DNA of 24,553 nucleotides from Nanobdellota archaeon (GTDB lineage: Archaea > Nanobdellota > Nanobdellia > Pacearchaeales > GW2011-AR1). Below are positions 20,589-24,553 of this stretch, in pieces. The stretch's first letter is position 1; every line of letters begins with the position of its first letter. The notes beneath the pieces were generated by a model, which was not told the origin of the DNA, ran no database searches, and saw only the letters and a program-made list of their open reading frames with translations. Both the position numbers and the translations under genes were made by a program. The stretch lies in NCBI GenBank assembly GCA_022563455.1, contig JADFNI010000011.1, forward strand, positions 1 to 24,553. The letters run 5' to 3'.

Positions 20589-22509
20589 TGTTTGCCTTGA
20601 TAAACATAATAGAATAAGGGATTTTTATTATCCTTATGTTGGGCAAGAGAATCATGTTTCTAGTAAAAGGCATATGACGGGAGTTTATGTGGATGGAAAA
20701 TTTAGTTGGTTGTCTGAAGATAATTGGGATTTATCAATAAAATATCGGGGGCAAACGATGGTTAGTGAAGTGACAGCTCATAATTCAGAATTACAAATTG
20801 GTTTAACTATTAATGAGACTGTTCATCCTGAAAAAAATGTACTTTTAAGAAGAGTTAATATTGAAAATCGAGGAGAAAATAAACGAGACATTAAATTATT
20901 TTTTAGTTCGCATTTTGTCATAAGTGAAACAAGGATAGGAGACACGGTTTATTTTGATCCAATATCTAAATCTATTATAAATTATAAGGGTCGTAGATAT
21001 TTTTTGATGGGAGGAATGCATGAAGAAAAACCATTTACGGAATACTCTACTGGAAATACTCAAGTGGATGGAAAAGAGGGAACTTGGAAGGATTGTGAAG
21101 ATGGAAATTTAAGTAAAAATAATATTGAACATGGTGCGGTGGATTCGGCCTTAGGTTTTATTGTAACTTTGGATCCTCATCAGACGAAATGTGTGGACTA
21201 TTGGATTTGTGTTGGAAAGAATCATAATGAGGTAGTTAGTCTTAAAGAGGATATTTGTAAAACTGGTGTGGAAAATATGATTCGGGAAACTAAAGATCAC
21301 TGGAGAAGTTGGATCCATACAAAACCTGTAGAATTTCATCACTTGGGAGATCCCATAAAAGATTTGTTTTTTAGATCTTTATTTATTGTTAAAGCACAAA
21401 CAGATAAAGGAGGAGCAATTTTAGCTGCGAACGATACGCATACTTTTAGATATAAGAACGATACTTATAGTTACATGTGGCCTCGAGACGGAGCGTTAGT
21501 TGCTAGATCTCTTGATAAGGTTGGACATCATGAAATAACTGGGAGATTTTTTAAGTTTTGTTCTGAATTAATTTGCAAAGATGGGTATTTACTTCATAAG
21601 TATCGACCTGACGGATCTTATGGAAGTTCTTGGCACTCTTGGCTTAAAGGAGATTCTGTTCAACTTCCAATTCAGGAAGATGAGACCGCACTTATATTGT
21701 ATTCTCTTTGGAAACATTTTGATCAGCATGGAGACTCTGAAGCAATAAAGAAAATGTATAAAAAATTTATTAAACCTGCTGGAGATTTTCTTGTGAATTT
21801 TAGGGATGAAAAAACGAAACTTCCAAAAGAGAGTTATGATTTATGGGAAGAAAAACTTGGGATTCATACTTTTACTTGTTCTACTGTTTATGCTGGACTT
21901 AATGCTGCTAAAAATTTCGCGGAAATCTTTGGAAATAAAACTGATGCTTCAAAATATGCAACAGCAGCTGTAGAAGTTAGACAAGCGATGATTGATAATC
22001 TTTATGACAATGAATCTCAAGTATTTTTAAAGGGACTTTATATTGATGACGATGGAAATCTTCAAAAAGACTCGACGGTTGATGCAAGTACTTTTTATTC
22101 GTTGTTTGAATACAATGTTTTGAATATTGAAGATCCAAGGCTTACTCGAACATTTGAACTAGCTTTATCAAAATTGGAAAACCATCATGGAACTGGGGGA
22201 ATCGCCAGGTACGAGGGGGATAGATATTATGCAACTGCTAAAGATGCGCCCGAAAACCCTTGGTTTATTTCCACACTTTGGCTTGCAGAGTATTATATTG
22301 TAAAGTCTAAATCTGTTGAAGATTTGAAACGTGCTGAAGAGATATTTTACTTTGTATGTGAGAATGCTTTGGAGTCTGGAGTACTCAGTGAGCAACTTAA
22401 TCCTTATACTGGAAAACCACTATCTGTTGCCCCACTTACTTGGAGTCATGCTGGTTTTATTATTGCTGTTGTGAAATATTTGGAGAAATTTGAGGAGCTT
22501 AGCGGGTGA
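20551..22509 (+). CDS. GH15 family glucoamylase-like glycoside hydrolase
   Basis: Family 15 enzymes release glucose from the non-reducing ends of alpha-glucans by inversion. The N-terminal beta domain (about 1-270, starting RPIILGNGNMLVCLDKHNRI) and an (alpha/alpha)6 barrel are both present. Barrel motifs are YSYMWPRDGA (306-315), LPIQEDETAL (372-381) with the probable catalytic acid Glu, and LSEQLNPYTGKP (about 612) with the probable catalytic base. The length of 652 is typical of archaeal and bacterial glucoamylases. No signal peptide means cytoplasmic action, so glycogen breakdown rather than external starch use. It closes the operon, 81 nt after paralogue B, with its own SD (GGAGG) and a hairpin. 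Confidence 0.93.
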   Translation: MTRPIILGNGNMLVCLDKHNRIRDFYYPYVGQENHVSSKRHMTGVYVDGKFSWLSEDNWDLSIKYRGQTMVSEVTAHNSELQIGLTINETVHPEKNVLLRRVNIENRGENKRDIKLFFSSHFVISETRIGDTVYFDPISKSIINYKGRRYFLMGGMHEEKPFTEYSTGNTQVDGKEGTWKDCEDGNLSKNNIEHGAVDSALGFIVTLDPHQTKCVDYWICVGKNHNEVVSLKEDICKTGVENMIRETKDHWRSWIHTKPVEFHHLGDPIKDLFFRSLFIVKAQTDKGGAILAANDTHTFRYKNDTYSYMWPRDGALVARSLDKVGHHEITGRFFKFCSELICKDGYLLHKYRPDGSYGSSWHSWLKGDSVQLPIQEDETALILYSLWKHFDQHGDSEAIKKMYKKFIKPAGDFLVNFRDEKTKLPKESYDLWEEKLGIHTFTCSTVYAGLNAAKNFAEIFGNKTDASKYATAAVEVRQAMIDNLYDNESQVFLKGLYIDDDGNLQKDSTVDASTFYSLFEYNVLNIEDPRLTRTFELALSKLENHHGTGGIARYEGDRYYATAKDAPENPWFISTLWLAEYYIVKSKSVEDLKRAEEIFYFVCENALESGVLSEQLNPYTGKPLSVAPLTWSHAGFIIAVVKYLEKFEELSG

Positions 22510-22542
22510 GTTGTATTAATTCTAGAATAGTAAAAAGGTAAA

Positions 22543-22552
22543 CTATATAAAG
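22543..22552 (+). promoter_or_regulatory. TATA box of the 271-residue gene
   Basis: CTATATAAAG is centred about 26 nt before the ATG at 22573, predicting a leaderless transcript separate from the glycogen operon. Confidence 0.65.
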
Positions 22553-22572
22553 ACTAATTAATCGGATGATTT

Positions 22573-23388
22573 ATGGAAAGAATATATGATGTTGTGAAGC
22601 CAAATTTGTATAGTGCTGGGAATGCAGTATACTTTAGCGTTAGTCCTTCAGATGTTGTTGGAGTGTGTAGGACTATTGATGAAGTGGTTAAGGAGCATAT
22701 AGGGGATTTAATGGTAAGTAAAACTGATTTAGATGTTATTAATGGTAGTAGGGGAAATGTATCTGAAAATGAAGAGTGGGTTGTTCCGTTAGAGACATAT
22801 TTGGGAAGATTAAAAAGAGATTTTAGTTTGGGGGAAGAATTGAATGGAATTACAAATGATCCAGATAGATTATTTGGTTTGAGCTACAAGGTTTATGCCT
22901 CTACAGTTAAAAAGTTTGGAGATATAAAATGGTGGAAAGGGCTTCGGAGAGATTTAGCTGATCCAGATAAACTCTTTGACAACTATGAGAACCAAAATTT
23001 AATCTTTAGAGTAGATCGGGAGAGGACTTTGGAAGAGATGAAGAAATTATATGAAAAGTTAGATCAGGATGTACCCAACAATTATGCAACTTTGTTTGTT
23101 CTATCTGGAAAAGCACCTTATTCAAGAGAAGAGTTTCAAAGTAAAAGTGTTGGGCGTGTATCTTTTGGGCAGGTAAAAGCAGAAGATGATACTGGGATTA
23201 AAGAAGCGAAAAGTGATTTAATTGGGAAATTAAAAGAAGTAGATGGTCCGTGTTTATCATTTGATACTCCAGATTTAATTAACCAATCGATAGGACTAAG
23301 CAATGTTGCAGATAATTTAATTAATAATTACGGTGATATTCTTATGGATCCAAATTGGAGTAGAAGATTTTTTAGGTTGGATCCTTAG
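22573..23388 (+). CDS. Hypothetical protein, 271 residues
   Basis: I do not recognise the family. The protein is soluble and mostly helical, with no signal peptide or membrane helix. It starts MERIYDVVKPNLYSAGNAVY and has a Trp-rich stretch IKWWKGLRRDLADPDKLF in the middle. It ends with an Asn/Asp-rich segment, NNYGDILMDPNWSRRFFRL. Three cysteines are scattered and do not form a metal motif. A strong TATA box with correct spacing supports both expression and the ATG at 22573. It sits between the glycogen operon and gap-pgk, but on its own promoter, so context says little. Confidence 0.75.
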   Translation: MERIYDVVKPNLYSAGNAVYFSVSPSDVVGVCRTIDEVVKEHIGDLMVSKTDLDVINGSRGNVSENEEWVVPLETYLGRLKRDFSLGEELNGITNDPDRLFGLSYKVYASTVKKFGDIKWWKGLRRDLADPDKLFDNYENQNLIFRVDRERTLEEMKKLYEKLDQDVPNNYATLFVLSGKAPYSREEFQSKSVGRVSFGQVKAEDDTGIKEAKSDLIGKLKEVDGPCLSFDTPDLINQSIGLSNVADNLINNYGDILMDPNWSRRFFRLDP

Positions 23389-23414
23389 TGTAAGATTATA
23401 GAAACAAGAGAAAA

Positions 23415-23426
23415 CATTAATAAACC
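23415..23426 (+). promoter_or_regulatory. TATA box of gap-pgk
   Basis: CATTAATAAACC is centred about 29 nt before the ATG at 23449. Confidence 0.45.
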
Positions 23427-23448
23427 ATTCCCTCTTCGTTAATTAAAG

Positions 23449-24444
23449 ATGGTGAATGTTGCGATAAACGGATTTGGAAGAATTGGTAGGGTGTTTTTAA
23501 GAGCTTATTTGAAGAGGCCTCGGACTAAATTTAAAGTTACTATAATTAATCATCCGAGGGGCGTTGAAAATGCTGCTTATTTATTAAAACATGATAGTGT
23601 TTATGGGATGCTCCCTTATGAAGTTAAAATTTCTGGAGAATATTTGGTTGTTAAGGGGAATAGGATTAAAATTATAGGGGAGCGAGATATAGCGAAGATA
23701 AATTGGAAGAAGCTTGGAGTTGACATTGTGGTGGAATGCACTGGGGCGTTTACTCATAAAAAAGATGCTAAAAAACATTTGAAAAGTGGAGCGAAGCGAG
23801 TTATTGTTAGTGCACCGAGTGAAGACTTAGATTTTTCAGTAGTTCTTGGAGTTAATGATAAAAAGCTTGATTCAAAAAAAGATTTACTAATTTCAAATTG
23901 CTCTTGCACAACTAATTGTTTGGCCCCTTTAGTTAAAGTTTTGAATGATTCTTTTGGAATTGAAAGAGCGTTTTTTGATACAATTCACGGATATACTGGT
24001 GGACAGAATTTGAAGGATGGTTATAATAAGAAGACTAGGCGTGGAAGAGCCGCTGCCGCAAATATAGTTCCTACAACAAGTGGTGCTAGTATTTCTGTTG
24101 TGCAAACAATTCCTGAAATGAAAGGAAGGCTGAATGGATTATGTATTAGGGTTCCTGTTATTACTGGGAGTATTGTTGACTTAACTGCTGAATTAAAAAA
24201 AGATTTTACTGTTAAAGAAATAAATAAAGCATTTTTGAAAGCGTCGAAGGGTTCAATGAAAGGGATTTTAGAATATTCTACTGATGAACTTGTTTCAACC
24301 GACATTATTGAAAACCCTCATTCGGCGATATTTGATTCTCTTAGTACCCTTAAGGACGGGAACTTGGTAAAAATATTATCTTGGTATGATAATGAATATG
24401 GTTATTCAAATAGACTCGTGGATCTATTGAATAATTTAAGTTAA
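23449..24444 (+). CDS. gap: Glyceraldehyde-3-phosphate dehydrogenase, bacterial type I
   Basis: This glycolytic enzyme oxidises glyceraldehyde-3-phosphate to 1,3-bisphosphoglycerate in the cytoplasm. Type I hallmarks are NVAINGFGRIGR (3-14), the catalytic SCTTNC (152-157, nucleophile C153), the catalytic His in DTIHGYTGGQ (H180) and WYDNEYGYSNR near the C-terminus. The length of 331 is typical. Archaea usually carry a distinct type II GAPDH, so this is a bacterial-type gene. The NAD-selecting aspartate of the second strand (IND.. in most type I enzymes) is replaced by INHPRG (33-38), which could permit NADP. It lies 1 nt before pgk, so the two consecutive glycolytic steps are cotranscribed. 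Confidence 0.96.
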   Translation: MVNVAINGFGRIGRVFLRAYLKRPRTKFKVTIINHPRGVENAAYLLKHDSVYGMLPYEVKISGEYLVVKGNRIKIIGERDIAKINWKKLGVDIVVECTGAFTHKKDAKKHLKSGAKRVIVSAPSEDLDFSVVLGVNDKKLDSKKDLLISNCSCTTNCLAPLVKVLNDSFGIERAFFDTIHGYTGGQNLKDGYNKKTRRGRAAAANIVPTTSGASISVVQTIPEMKGRLNGLCIRVPVITGSIVDLTAELKKDFTVKEINKAFLKASKGSMKGILEYSTDELVSTDIIENPHSAIFDSLSTLKDGNLVKILSWYDNEYGYSNRLVDLLNNLS

Positions 24445-24445
24445 T

Positions 24446-24553
24446 ATGAAAACCTTGAAAGATTTTAAGTTAAAGGATAAATATGTTTTATTGAGATCGG
24501 ATTTGAATTCGGACGCTAGAAATGGTGTTTTTACCCCCTCAATTATGATTAAG
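24446..24553 (+). CDS. pgk: Phosphoglycerate kinase, N-terminal fragment (3' end outside window)
   Basis: Only 36 codons are visible. They read MKTLKDFKLKDKYVLLRSDL and continue NSDARNGVFTPSIMIK to the window edge. The VLLRSDLN strand corresponds to the VLVRVDFN substrate-binding segment at the start of phosphoglycerate kinases, followed by the usual G...(S)xxIK region. The enzyme makes ATP from 1,3-bisphosphoglycerate, the product of the GAPDH gene 1 nt upstream. The assignment rests on this short stretch plus the gap-pgk order. Confidence 0.85.
   Translation, partial: MKTLKDFKLKDKYVLLRSDLNSDARNGVFTPSIMIK

Overview
The window is AT-rich archaeal DNA, most likely from a small-genome DPANN archaeon of the Woesearchaeota/Pacearchaeota type; that placement is inferred, not tested. 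The evidence is a thermosome, a TruD/Pus7-type pseudouridine synthase, type IV pilin-like (class III) signal sequences, membrane-anchored surface proteins, and archaeal TATA boxes whose centres lie about 24-30 nt before the start codon, so that most first genes look leaderless. Several genes are of bacterial type (cyclopropane synthase, type I GAPDH next to pgk, nitroreductase, YgjP-like protease), as is common in this group.

Layout. 1-2.2 kb: the end of a C-terminally anchored surface protein, a circularly permuted ribosome-assembly GTPase, and a 55-residue gene with a strong Shine-Dalgarno (SD). 2.4-3.7 kb: an unknown small protein and thioredoxin reductase, minus strand. 3.9-5.8 kb: a pilin-signal/LamG surface protein, then a candidate structured RNA. 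6.1-9.9 kb, minus strand: a VIT-like membrane protein, TruD, a membrane-anchored surface protein and an unknown acidic protein. 9.96-11.8 kb: the thermosome gene, preceded by about 3.5 copies of a 67-bp repeat. 11.9-12.6 kb: tRNA-Gly(GCC) between partial copies of itself, and a frameshifted membrane-protein gene. 12.6-14.9 kb: nitroreductase, flavodoxin-fold oxidoreductase, Cfa. 14.9-16.2 kb, minus strand: a metalloprotease and a four-helix membrane protein. 16.5-22.5 kb: an apparent six-gene glycogen operon. 22.6 kb to the end: an unknown gene, GAPDH and the start of pgk.

Two places stand out. First, the thermosome leader. Repeat units carrying a hairpin, an SD-like purine run and an ATG are stacked upstream of the chaperonin gene. 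A TATA box sits 25 nt before a 39-codon ORF; that ORF overlaps a 43-codon ORF, whose stop overlaps the thermosome start as TGATG. The SD-like run can pair with an upstream CU-rich segment, and the alternative short hairpin is made of A-U pairs, so heat-responsive translational control is a reasonable hypothesis. Second, the glycogen operon. A glycosyltransferase, a GH57 enzyme and a GH15 glucoamylase enclose a MinD/ParA-like ATPase that is itself flanked by two paralogous small proteins. This suggests a spatial or regulatory module for storage polysaccharide. The GH15 start also shows a duplicated initiation region with a hairpin beside the SD, echoing the thermosome leader.
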